From positions 32,929,683 to 32,993,682 of the forward strand of contig CM055101.1 in NCBI GenBank assembly GCA_029204225.1: DNA of 64,000 bases. Direction: 5' to 3'. Below are positions 11,270 to 22,914 of the stretch, piece after piece (the first letter of the stretch is position 1; every line of letters begins with the position of its first letter). The translations under genes and the position numbers were made by a program. The stretch is from Diphasiastrum complanatum. Lineage: Eukaryota > Streptophyta > Lycopodiopsida > Lycopodiales > Lycopodiaceae. The notes below the pieces were generated by a model, which saw nothing but the letters and a program-made list of their open reading frames with translations, made no database searches and was not told where the DNA came from.

Positions 11270-12320
11270 GGATTTGTTAGAGGTTTTTGGATTTTTTAGG
11301 TTTTTTTTGCTCGAAAAAAGACGTGAAAAATCTTGAAAAGGGACGAAAAAATCTCGAAAAGGCAAGAAAAAATCTAGAAAAAACACGAAAAGGCTCGAAA
11401 ACAATACGAACAGGTTCAAAAAAATCTCGAAAAATCTCGAAAATCGCAAAAAACACGAAAAAAAATCTCGAAATAAAACTCAAAAATTCTCAAAAAATCC
11501 TAGAAAAATCTCAAAAAACACAAAAAAAATCTAGAATAGGCTCGAAAAACTGTGACAAGGCTCGAAAAAAATCCAAAAAAACACTTTAAAATCTAGAAAA
11601 AAATCACGAAAAGGCTCAAAAAAATCTCGACAAGATCTAGAAAAATTTCTAAAAACACAAAAAATCTCGAAAATGTTCAAAAATCTAAAAAAGACTTGAA
11701 AATTCTCGAAAAGGTTCAAAAAATATGAACCGGCTCAACAAAATCTCGAAAAAAACACGAACAAGATCGAAAAAACTCGAAAACAACAGGACGCAAAAAA
11801 GCTCGAGTCGAAAAAATGTGAAAAACGTGCAAAAAGCTAAGAAAGCGAGAAAGGTTCAAAAAAAGATGAAGTCGCAGAAAACTAGAAAAGATGAAGTCGC
11901 GAAAATCTAAAAAAAATGAAGTTGTGAAAAAATTGGAAAAGATGAAGTCGCGAAAAAACTCGAAAATAGTGAAGTCGCAAAGTCACAATAAACTCGAAAA
12001 AAATAAAGTCACGAAAAAACTAGAAAAGATAAAATTGCAAAAAAACTGGAAAAGATAAAGTCGCGAGGAAAACAAAAAAAGATGAAGTCGAAAAAAAAAA
12101 CTAGATAAGATGAAAAACCTTGAGAAACGCAATAAAAGCACGAAAAAAAATCTCAAAAAAGATGAAAAAAAACACAAAAAGCTGAAAAAAAACACGAGAA
12201 AAAAACTCGAAAAAACATGAAAAAGCATAAAAAAAAAACAAGCAAAAAACTCGAAAAAGTAAAAAAAAACTCGAAAATACACGGAAAAGCTCAAAAAAAA
12301 GCTCAAAAATACACTAAAGC
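11270..12320. repeat. A-rich degenerate array of CTCGAAAAA-like units
   Basis: About 1 kb of the plus strand is dominated by runs of A broken by 'tcg', 'ctcg' or 'acg' at roughly 8-12-base spacing (ctcgaaaa, cacgaaaa, gtcgcgaaaa). The spacing is irregular, so this is a decayed minisatellite rather than a perfect tandem repeat. It lies immediately upstream of the gypsy B gag in that element's sense and may be its untranslated leader. Long lysine- or phenylalanine-rich open frames here are compositional artefacts. Confidence 0.75.
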
Positions 12321-12548
12321 ACATGCATAAACGACCACATTCAATCAAGCATGCATGCCAAAACGTTCAACCATCAGATCAGCATGCAAAGCCGCTTTGT
12401 TCAGCTACTATAATCCATAAAGGATTTCTGTAATATCCAAATATCCTATCGTTTTTGAATAGGTACGACATCTATTCACATAACAGATTTCTCCTTGAAT
12501 CTGTGATAGATGATGCTGGTTTTTACGGGCTTTTGTTCATTATACAGT

Positions 12549-12740
12549 GGTTATAGGACACCAACTGTCAATGTTAACCGCCCCATTTTGTTTAAGGGGC
12601 AGAGTGCTTTTCTTGACCCGACTTAGGTCGCGTTTGGGTAGAACGTAGGTAATATGGTAGGGATGAACCTTTTTGGGTTCTTGGCACACAGATGTCACCA
12701 TGCGACTATATGTACAGTTCAGAATTGGGTAATTAAACAC
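12549..12740 (-). other. Probable 5' LTR edge and primer site of gypsy B
   Basis: On the minus strand, a segment ending GGGGCGGTTAACATTGACA is followed two bases later by TTGGTGTCCTATAACC. LTR ends of plant gypsy elements often look like this before a tRNA primer site. Its position upstream of the gag and A-rich leader fits gypsy B. No partner LTR is present, so this is inference. Confidence 0.4.
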
Positions 12741-14403
12741 GCGTTTTTTTGGAGAGAATTGGCGTTGCTCGTGTATTGATGATTATGTTGCTTGAATTGT
12801 CTGATCTGATTACGTTTGCTTGATGATTGCCTCATGATCAACTAGATTATCCGTAATTCTGCTTTTACCCTTTCAGTTAGTAGGCAAGTATACATGGTTT
12901 TGCAAAGGAAATTCTAACCAAAGCACTGCTAGTGTGTGCAATAGTTCCTCTCAATAATATAGTGTTGTGACAATGAGTCTATTTTCTAAGTCATTTCTCA
13001 TTGTCGGAATGTAGCTCAAAGTGGATTCATGGTGGTTTGTTGATTTGCTGATTGGCTTGACGGAAGTGTGATTTCTAGAAGCGACTTACCAGGGTTTCCT
13101 CACTAAATTGTTGTTGATTGTTGCAATTTGTAGTATGAGGAGGATCGTAAGTTTCGGATCAAAATACTATCTCAAGGCAATAAATTTGCTACCTTCTTCT
13201 ACACCTGTGCTTAAAGAAGCATGCAGTTTTACTAGGGTCTCTATTAGTGCATATGTGTCAATGGTAGAAGATTAACTAGCGGTATATGGTAACTTATTAT
13301 GTTGCTTTTATTCTAGATTTAAGTGTTTCTATGACACTGAAGGTAAATCACACAAAATTTTATAATCATGCAGTGGAGTTCAATAAATGACAACCTGGAT
13401 GCTGCTGGAACTTTCAAGACTATAATATTTGTACACTATCCTAGCATAGTACAAGATTAAACAAAGAAAAAGCAAGTCTCCATGTAGCGCGTCCTTAATG
13501 TTACTGCAAAACAAAATCAGGGGTCACATTGGTTTCAAATCAATAGCATTACATTTTAAGTGGTTTGTTGATCAGTTTAACAAAAGAGTGGTTTTATGCA
13601 ATGCAAATTTTAGTAGAGAGCTTCTACACATGTCGATGACAGTTTTAACTTTAAACTAAGTAGTTTTGAAGTCCAATTACAAATTGAATCTTTCAACTAG
13701 CCACATGATCCAAAATGGCACAAATAGTCAACTATTAAAACGCGAAACAATTTCACTTCTTTTCTTGGATATGTATCCCGTGCTTATTGCTTCAACTGAT
13801 GAGCATCTTAAGGATCAGTGCTTTGCTTGATCCCTACTTTGATTTGAACGATAAGTTAGCAAAAAAAACACACTTGAAGCTAGTCCTCAACGTCACCAGT
13901 ACCTACTTTCTTGAATAATGTCGGGCCTTTGCATCAATGGAACAAAGAGATATAGTTATCCAGCATATTGGATCAAAATAACCATCTTCATGTTGCCCTC
14001 CTCTATTCATGTATTATTGGGTTGTATTTAAGACAACCCATATTCAATTTGACCTAAAATTGGTGGAAGTAATACATTTGAGACGTATTACCTGCATACA
14101 GGTAGCTGTTGATTGGATATGTTTTTGGTTCTATGGACAAAGACCCCTAAAATGGGCCATCCAGGTAGTGGGCATCATCTCCAAACCTGGTGTTTGACAA
14201 TGTTTTATAAGAAAATCGTCTCTATAGCAACTGATTCCTGTATTTCGCAGATGCTGACTGAAACTTGGAGGAACACTAATATCTTGAATTAACAGCACTA
14301 TATCCTACGAGTCTTTTTCCCTATGTGAACTCAGAGTAGAAGCTATGAACCTGTTAAGACACACTGAGTGGTCCACAGCAAAACTGTGCAAATGATTATT
14401 CCA
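12741..14403. other. Non-coding stretch downstream of the CCCH gene
   Basis: Ordinary AT-rich sequence with no open frame above about 60 codons that resembles a known protein. It probably includes the end of the CCCH gene transcript and intergenic DNA. I see no repeat structure. Confidence 0.4.
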
Positions 14404-14663
14404 TCAGGTTCCTGTCGACACGTTTACTGTATAGTCATAAAGCAGAGCTGAAATCTGCTCTTGATTATCCAAAAGTATATGGCATATGATGCGGCACAGC
14501 CAGTATGCTATGGAAGTGGCGGCCCCAAATAGCTCAAACATCAACTTCATTGCTTTGTTTATCTTGCTCTTCATACGATGATGTAACCAGGTTATGTACC
14601 TGCCTTTGATTATTTCCAATGTCTGGATAATAAGATCAAATGATTGATCATTAAAATGTAAAC
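14404..14663 (-). other. Probable 3' UTR of the CCCH gene
   Basis: After the TAA at 14666-14664 the minus strand stays open in another frame to 14404. The in-phase reading from exon 6 stops here, so I treat this as untranslated transcript. If the last acceptor is used in another phase, this could instead be a coding extension. Confidence 0.45.
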
Positions 14664-16703
14664 TTAGTATTCTGCATCTGAAAAGTATCAACTAAGTAAT
14701 GCTAATTCTTTGCAGAGTGTACATCACTTTTGTTAAAAATGCGTAGATGGCAAACAGATACTTTGTTTGTATCACATCTAAAGTTTTCGTTATCTGTAAA
14801 ATTAGAGCACTATACTGTTATGTCGACTTCGGACTTGGGAATGTATATCTTTGCTTGTGAAGTTTATGTACATGGCTTGGAAGCGCGAGTACCTGCATAT
14901 TTCAAATCATGATGAACATGATTGGAAGCACCCAAGGCCGAAGTAGCAATACCGCTGATATCAAGCTTTTCTCCCAGACTCAAGTGGCCTATATCAGGAA
15001 GACTGAAAGCAACCTCCTTGCCAATGCCCAGAGGATTTGAAAAAGGGTTGTTCGGCAGCATATGGCTATTTCTCAAAACAAGAATGAAGAAGTTAAAGCA
15101 CCAAGAGATTCCCCACTCATAGCTTGATCTAACTCATGCGATAGAAAAGCTACGTTAGATTATTGATGAACAAGCATATATGAGATGTTACATATGACAC
15201 ACGTATATCCAGCTGCAACGACGATGGTTGCACTGCGGAAGGACATTAGTTTAGTTCGGTATATTTAACAGTTGCTTTACCCATAGTATACACACACACA
15301 AACACACACTCTCTCTCTCTCTCATGACAGATACATACCTTTCCTTCCCAGAAGAAAAACTTTCTTCATTCTGTGCATTATCATTTGTCTCGCTGTCGAG
15401 CACATCAAAAAGGAATCCAAATGTGCTATTGGAGCGCAAATGCCGAATCTCTACAAAAGTTTCAATAAGAAATTGTTATTAAAATGCGCGTTACAAGTCG
15501 TACTAGGGATTACTGGAAACAACATGAGGTTCAAGTTCTGATTCTAATGAGACTTGTAACTGTAGTTGGAGATGCTAATCATGAACTTTGCTTTAGTCTA
15601 AAACTGTGTTAAGTCAGATCTGATCTTAAGGTCCCATATCATAGAAATCAGGATAAGCTGTTTTAACAATCTATTGGTATTAAGTGTATAATTTCACTCA
15701 AATAAAGAGAAGTAAAAATTTCTCAGATTGAAACTGTACGCTACTCTTTGTAAAAGCATGCATGTACATTTGTCAGGAAAATAGCACAATTGGACACATG
15801 GGTAACCTTATCGCTATTGGTACGTGTGAGGCTCTACTCACGGAAAGCGACCTGAGCACAGCTATTTTGACAGAGTAGTCCAAGTTTGATGTCAGGGTAA
15901 CTTGATTGATATGGATGCAATAGAGAGAGAGAATGTGGGCAATGATAAACAAAAAAGGTTTTGTATATATCATTGATCCAAGTTTGCCCTAAAATTTATT
16001 TGAAGAGCATTTGAAATGCCTGAAAATGACATGTGCATTTAAAATTTTTTAGAGAAAGAGCATGTGACTTAGAAATTCATAGAAAAAGAAATTTTTAGAA
16101 AGAGAAAAAGGTATAAAAGGGCAAAAGAAAAGAGAGAAATGTATAAAAGGGCAAAAGAGAGGATAGTCGTGCATAGAAAGAGAGAGAGAGGCGCTGTTTT
16201 TAATCTTTTAGGATTCGTTTAGGGTCATTTTAGGCTTTTTTTAGGTTTCACAAGAAAAATAGCAATAATGAGAGAGAGAGAGAGAGAGAGAGAAAATAGC
16301 AATAATGAGAGAATGTATGCTGTTTGTTGAGAAAAACTGATTCTGAAATTTTGATTGGGCCACGTGTGCCCTAAAACTTCATCAACGGGCATTTGATGAG
16401 CAGTTGAACGGGCAAGGGCAAATTTCAGAATGTTTGTGACCAAGAAAGTTCTAGAGAGAGAGAAATCACTAACGATGGATCTAGAGAGAGAGAAAGAGAG
16501 ATAACCTAGAGAGAGAGAAACTAGCGATGGTTGATCGAAGAGCGAGCGAGGAGGAGCAGCAACAGGATCGGGAGAGAGAGCGAGCGAGGAGCAACAAGAG
16601 GATGTTGATCCGGAGGGAGAGAGAGAGGTTATGAGAGCACGATCTCGAGTGACAGAGGGAGAGATGTTCAGGTGTTCATGCAATAGAGATAGCGAAAGCG
16701 AGA

Positions 16704-16788
<85 letters not shown>

Positions 16789-19700
16789 CTGTGATTGAGA
16801 GAGTAAGTGGCTGCCTTCCTGATCGATAAATCAATAAGGAGAGAGGGATATCTGATCGTTGTGAGGTGGAGGAACGCACATACAACTGTTTTTCTACAAT
16901 TTGTTGCCTAATCGCTGTGAGAGAACATATGCTCTTGAGGGAGAAAGCGAGCGAAGCAGCTGGAGGGGATAGGTGACGGATTCTGAGTTGGCTTTCGAGT
17001 TGGTTGGGATTCCAGTTTTCTTAAGTCTGAATGGTTAAGCTTGTTACGTTTCTGAGTTGGCTTTTACGTAAGTGTATGATGGATGAATGTTAGACTTAAG
17101 CGCGTGTTGGGGGAACCGCTCAAGTCCCAGCGCCCTTTGAGGCGCCGGCGCAACAAGAGGACATGTGAGAGAGAGCGAAGCAGCTAGAGACAGAAAGAGA
17201 GAGCATAGCAGCTGAGGGGACAGGTGAGAGAGAGAGAAAGAGAGCAATGGTGAGAGAGAGGGAAAAGAGATGGTGAATGAGCGTAGAGAGAGAGAGAGAG
17301 TGAACTGAGAAAAAGAGAGCTCGCGAGGTTTTTTAAGGGCTTTTTAAGGTTAGGGTTTTTTTAGGGTTTTTAGAAAGTAAAATAGCAATAAAGTGAGGTG
17401 TTGGAGAGAGAGAGAGAGAATGTCAGCAGTGATGGAGAAAAAGGATTTTCTAAACTTTCATTGGTCCACGTTTGCCCTAAGTCGTCTTTGAAGGGCAATT
17501 GAAATGCATTTGAAGTGTGTTGAAATGTAGTCACGTTCATTCTCGAGAGATATCACGTGTTTTAGAGACTTCTCGAAACAGAATTTTCCAGAAAGAGCGC
17601 GAGGGATCAGGAGAGAGAGAGAGAGAGAGGTGCTTGCGCTGGGGATGGCGATGGGGATTTCTGCTGTTGAGATAATGTAAGTTGAGAGAGAGAGAGAGGG
17701 TGACGATGGCTATGGCAGCAGAACTCCTACAAGACTAGAAGGCAACGCTTCCCTGCTGTCGCTCTGACCTATGTTATTTTGCTCCCAAGGCTTGCTGCTT
17801 CTTCTTAGCAAGCGTCTGTAAGCTTCAATTCTCACGCAAGCCTCTGCAACTGGGGGCTTGCCGACGATCCTCGGACGCTTTTCATCCCTCCTTGGCATGC
17901 GGCATCCACCCTTCCTTGCCTCCTGCTGCATGTTTTTCCATTTCCGATGCTTCTTGCAAGGTTAGGGTGAGTTGAGAGAGAGAATGTGAGTGTATAGGTG
18001 AGAGAGAGCGCAGGACGAGCAGATATGGGAGCGGGCTTTTTTTTTAATTTAGGGTTTTGTAGGGTTAGGGTTTTCTAGGGTTTCAAATTTGAAAAATAGC
18101 AATAATGTAAGTTGAGAGAGAGAGAGAGAGGGGAGAGAGAGAGAGAGAGAGAGAGTTTAAGCGCTTGATGGGCTTAAAGCAAAGAATTAAAAAGTGCCAT
18201 GAACAAGTTAGATCAAAACAGGCTAAACAAAACAAGGTCAAAAGAAATGCAATGAATTCTGACTGAAAATAGCAGAACACCACAGAAGACGATCAGTTTG
18301 TGGTGTTTATGCAACAGTGGAATGTTAGCTTGCTGATTGCTTTACTGCAATGTTTCCCTGGAGTCTAGGAGGCTTTTGTTGGCCCGAGTTGAAATGACGA
18401 TGTGTTTCCCACCTTGTGTCCCTGGGGAAGTAAAGATCGGACACACCCGTCCATGCTATCAAGTTCGGCCGTCGTGACGGAGCACTGGGCTCAACAGAAA
18501 AGCCAGTAAAACTAAAGAGACTTTTCTTAAGTTTCGTGGTACGGTGGCTTTCTCAAGCACTTAAATGAAGAACTGAAGAGGTAGATTGTTGACTTCTGTA
18601 TATACTAAACACAATGTCAATCCCACGAACGGCACGAACCCAATTTGCTTTTGTACTAAGTTCTACTACACATAATAAGGCTGAAAAATTAACATCTATT
18701 ATATATAACTCTTGAGCTGCTGCATTGGGCGAAGACAAACTTCTGGGCCGACAATATTGTATTTGGCTTTTTTAAGGAACTAGAAAGGCCAGCTAAGTAA
18801 CCTTTACAATAGCGAACTAGCTGATACAATAAGGACTAAATGCAACATTCGAGTGTAAAGGTCCATGCATATGCAGGGGTGTATGTAGGTGTATTTACAC
18901 ATGCATCTGCAGATGTGAAGAGACATCATTAACGGTCGATCTGCATAGTAACATGCCGCGCATATGTAAATGACTGTAGTCTTTCTTCTAGAAAGAAGAT
19001 GCCATTCACGAAATGCACGTTCTTAGCTTTTACCACGATGCAATAACTGTTTATGAATTGTAACATGTCTTACTACGGTTCATGTGTTTTGATTTCAATA
19101 CCTCTACTGGATTATGGAGCCATGATATACTTATTGGAGTACAGATGATAACATGTTTAAGTATATTCCCGTAATTTACGAAGCATCACTACTGTAAATG
19201 CTCACATATAATGTGTAAAAAGTTTCTATTAGCTGGAGAAACGTTGAGATCAAACCTTCTGCAGAAATTGGGAGATCATCAGCTGGCAACCCATCACTAG
19301 ACAAATGGTTCTGATTTGCTTGTGCTGCAGAGGCTAAGTTAGCCATCTCTGCCTCAACTCGTCGCCGCCTCATATCAGCAATGTGCATTTCTGTGAGCCT
19401 TCTCCTTTCTAGCTCCATTAGACTTTCCTCATTTAGTTGCATTGAGAATAAGTCATTTTCGCTTGTAAACTTTTGGGCTGCATATAAGAGCCAAGGAGCA
19501 GACATTAGGATACAAGCTGAACACCAGATTGTGTCGGCATTTCAGCCCAACAGGACCTGTAATTGTACGGTACCATAATAAGAAATCACTGCTTGCCTTC
19601 TAAAACTCTTGACTGTAGAAACCTAAGAATCTGGGGAGAAAAAAGTGCAGACCAGAAATATCAAAATTCTTTCCAGGTATGTTCTGGCTCAAAGGATATC

Positions 19701-21052
19701 CCCTTTCATTCGGTTTCCTGCGCCGTGAGAATTCATGGAATTACTTTATTGCTTTGAGCTCTTTCTTCTCGATTACTGTGCTTTTCTAGCCACTAATAAA
19801 TCTATTTTCATTGAGAAAATGCCCTTTACAACGTGAAAAGCATTTTAGCAGTTTAAGTTCTAGACAGGCAAAAGAGTGGTGCCCTTGGGAAATGAAACCA
19901 TGCAAAGTGCCAAACAACATTTCATTCACGACACCTACTTGTCACCATGTTTTCCCTTCTCACGATATGGCTTCACTAAAACACGTGCACCACAGATGTA
20001 GTGGGGATTGCCTTCAGAAAGTATGGTCTTCACAGTTTCTGAGTACACAAAAGTTACAAATCCAAACATGCGCTTTTGCTGGTATGGGATCCTTACATCT
20101 TGAACAGGACCATAAGCTCTGCACTCAAAATTAGAAACAGTCAGCCCAGCAAAACTTCCTAAAAGGGGAAAATCAAGTGCAAAAGACTGACTTGTTAATT
20201 TATTGTAAGGACCTTAGAAGTCACGCAGTATAATATTGCGAAGTCATCATGTTAAAATCAATCACCGCACAAAAGAGTGAGTGATTTCAGTCAAATCTCA
20301 AACAACTGCATGCTACGAGCTTTTAACATTTGGGATTAAATGCGCAAGGACTTAAGTTGAATAACCCTACCTGAAATGCGTACTCACGTCTTCCTCAGTA
20401 AAAGTGCTTTCAGCTGGGAAAGTTAAATAGATCTGTCTGGAGCTGGGGTTAACACCATTGAGATCCTCACTGTTGCTCCGGTATAAAGTGAACTTGTGTG
20501 CATCTTCTGCTAAGACAACTGCATGCTGACCGTGCGGCCTGAATATCCAGGCATCATGATTGAAATCATCCAACCGACTATAGAAAAATTCATTTTCCAA
20601 CACAGAAAAACGAGTTAAGCTATGGATTGGTTCTGAAAAATTGATTTACATCAGAATATGTACATAAACTTCAATAAGAAAAACAAGAAACCCTCAAATG
20701 CCGACAACTTAGGTCTTATGTCCAAATTCTAATACTAGGTATTGCGTGACAATAGAAACATATTAGTTCTGGACTATTGTTGATTATTGCGCTATTATTA
20801 GACTCCAGCTGGATCTCGCAGACCTTACTCCTCATTCAGAATTTCAGACCTAGGCTAGGGTAGATGCGGATTGGCTTCATAGAAAAGTATAAATTAAATT
20901 CAGGTGAGTTTTGAAATTAATTCAGTTGTATAATTGATCAGCTCATCATTGTCTACGTTCACTTTATAAGCATGGTTGCATTTCTTTGTATGAACTTCTA
21001 ACAGTTTCGGTATGTGGATTTGCACATCTCTGACTATAAATCTCTCTCTCTC

Positions 21053-21084
<32 letters not shown>

Positions 21085-22914
21085 GCACACACACACACAC
21101 ACAACACAAAGTAACCCCGCTCACATTCAGATTTGATAGTTGTAGAACGGCTACCCTCGAGCCGAATTCTAGGCAGTTATCATGATTTCAGTGGCCAATA
21201 GCACAACGTCCAACTATTTCACCTAGATTCTGATCCAAACGCTCAGCAATGAACTACGTATCACCACCCGGGCATTTCTTTAACAGGAAACTAAAATATA
21301 TATGTCCGTACTGTTAGGTCTGGGAACTAAATGGGCAAACTAGCTAAATTTCCTACAGAGATACTTCAACTTGACCTACGAAAACAACAGATACTCTGAT
21401 AGTTCCAACTTTTTCTAAACAAGAAGATCTTGGGTATGTTACCACAACAGCCTTGTATCTTTTAAAAATGTTACATAAATGAAATGATTGAAAATTGTAA
21501 GAAAGAAAACAGGAGATATAGAACAAAGGTATAACTGACAACTCGACAATCGAAGCAGATTAAGTAGCCGGAAAAGATAAAACCTTTGAAATCATGGAGA
21601 ATGAGACAACCCAAGAGCTAACAATGCAAAGCATAATCACCAAAACTTCTAAAAGCACCTTTCCAGCCTTGAGTGACCTAGCCTAGGATATCTGATAACG
21701 TTGAATGTGAAAACGATTCATCTCAAAGAAACAATAACAGACAATTTCCGGAGGTGCATGTTTACAGAAATTTCCTGGAAAATTTTGACAAAGAGATGTC
21801 CATACCTATCTATCAGGGAGACAGTAGTTCTGAGCCTGGCAAGCAACTTGGTCAAGCTATATCCTGCCTTTCCATGGCGTTGGCTTTCTGTTAAATAACC
21901 TTCAGCTTGCAATGTCTTTCCGAACCTTTCGTAGTATAACTGCGGCAATGAAGCTATGGAAACAGGACTTCTTCTACCACGGAGCAGCTCCTGCAGCTCC
22001 AGCTCAAGCCTCTCCAACGATCCCGGTACTCCTAGCCACTCATCTCCTTGCATTTCCCATTGCCCATTACTGGGTGAAGATGATCCAGAACTATCGACCT
22101 TGGATGGGCCATGCAAGAATCGGCAATTGTTGCCATGCTTACAGTAGCCTCGAGCAAAGTATAGGCAAGGCTTCCATGCAAGCGTAGATGACAGGTCTGG
22201 TGATAGCAGATCATCTGCAGGATGCTGCTCGATGACTCTGTCAGCTGTAATTTTACTGTTGTTGAGGAACGCTAAGGTCTCCGGGTAAAAGTGATCATTG
22301 GGGAAGACTCCGCCCACGGAGCTGTGCATTTCTACTGCATCGTTCATAGATGGAAGGAAGTCCTGCAAGGGGAGCTGATCAGAATAGACTTGCTTTTCCT
22401 TAAGTCTGCTGGCCAGCTTCATATGAAGGGGTAGCTCATGTAATGCAGCTATGTCATGGCCGCTGTAGTGTTGATCATCTCTTCGGTTGATCGTGCTGTT
22501 ATGAAATCGATCGACCGCGTGGAAAGCCCTCTGGTTCTGTGTCTGAATGTGAAAGTGTGGCGAGAGTTGATTGACAGACTGCGCCGAATAGCGAGGAGAT
22601 TGATGTGGCAATTGCGGGGACAATTGATTGGAGATTTGTGGAGAAAAGTGACCTCCATTGCTCAATTGTGGTGGGATTTGCAGATAAGATAACTCGTTGG
22701 GAAGACGTAGACCTCCCCGTGATGACAAGCCAAGCTCTTTTTTTGCTTTCAAGACCATTGAATGCAGAAGCAAATCAGAACCACGTGCGAGGCGGAACAT
22801 CTCTTCCTCGCCATTATCCTGCAGGAGAAAACATCCCATGATCTTGGACACGTTTTCCGGATCCATAGACTGCACTCTGGAGTACACTATCCTTGTTGCT
22901 TCATAAGGTTCCAT
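14664..22914 (-). CDS. CCCH zinc-finger / OST-HTH / RRM RNA-binding protein (plant C3H22/46/53-like), seven exons
   Basis: Exons on the minus strand are 22914-21806, 20538-20371, 20118-19946, 19477-19256, 15450-15339, 15071-14893 and 14677-14664. All junctions are GT-AG with compatible phases, giving 1977 bases and about 658 residues. The start [10 protein letters not shown] opens the conserved N-terminal region (residues 1-63), followed by a Q/S/P-rich linker. A single CCCH finger uses C250, C258, C264 and H268 (CX7CX5CX3H). The OST-HTH (LOTUS-like) domain spans about 303-390 and crosses exon 1/2. The RRM spans about 402-480, with RNP2 IYLTFP and RNP1 RMFGFVTF. An E/R-rich helix follows ([20 protein letters not shown]), then a low-complexity tail. 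By family it is a plant RNA-binding protein, probably acting in mRNA regulation; the targets are not deducible. An acceptor at 22929, just upstream of the ATG, suggests a 5'-UTR intron. The weakest model points are the exon 3 donor (GTGACA) and the four-residue last exon. Confidence 0.93.
16706..16784. repeat. (GA)n microsatellite in intron 4
   Basis: An almost perfect AG dinucleotide tract of about 79 bases. Transcribed from the minus strand it would be a CU-rich tract in the pre-mRNA. Confidence 0.97.
18049..18088. repeat. Telomere-like TTTAGGG-type cluster
   Basis: Four TAGGGTT/TTAGGG-like units occur within 40 bases, resembling the plant telomere repeat TTTAGGG. A second short cluster is near 17343-17372. 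In gene sense these read AAACCCTA (telobox). The number is too small to be a telomere remnant with certainty. Confidence 0.5.

Larger units (their letters stand above)
15960..18160. repeat. Diverged GA-rich repeat block in intron 4 of the CCCH gene
   Basis: The same phrases recur near 15990, 16350 and 17460: a sentence around 'tttgccctaa', then 'gggcatttgaa', then 'agaaagag'. They alternate with 'aaaatagcaataa(t)g' plus GA runs near 16257, 17390 and 18093. Spacing is roughly 0.7-1.1 kb. This suggests an old, partly collapsed tandem or segmental duplication inside the 3.8-kb intron. GA runs of 10-40 bases are scattered throughout. Confidence 0.65.

Noticed and set aside
11078-12348. Overlapping F- or K-rich open frames on both strands
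   Set aside because: A/T homopolymer composition of the degenerate array creates them; no conserved motif.
14404-14691. 95-residue open frame as a coding exon
   Set aside because: The phase from exon 6 reaches TAA after four codons of this block; the long frame is in another phase and matches no family, so it is treated as 3' UTR.
18049-18088. True interstitial telomere
   Set aside because: Only about four imperfect TAGGGTT-like units; more economically teloboxes or chance in a repeat.
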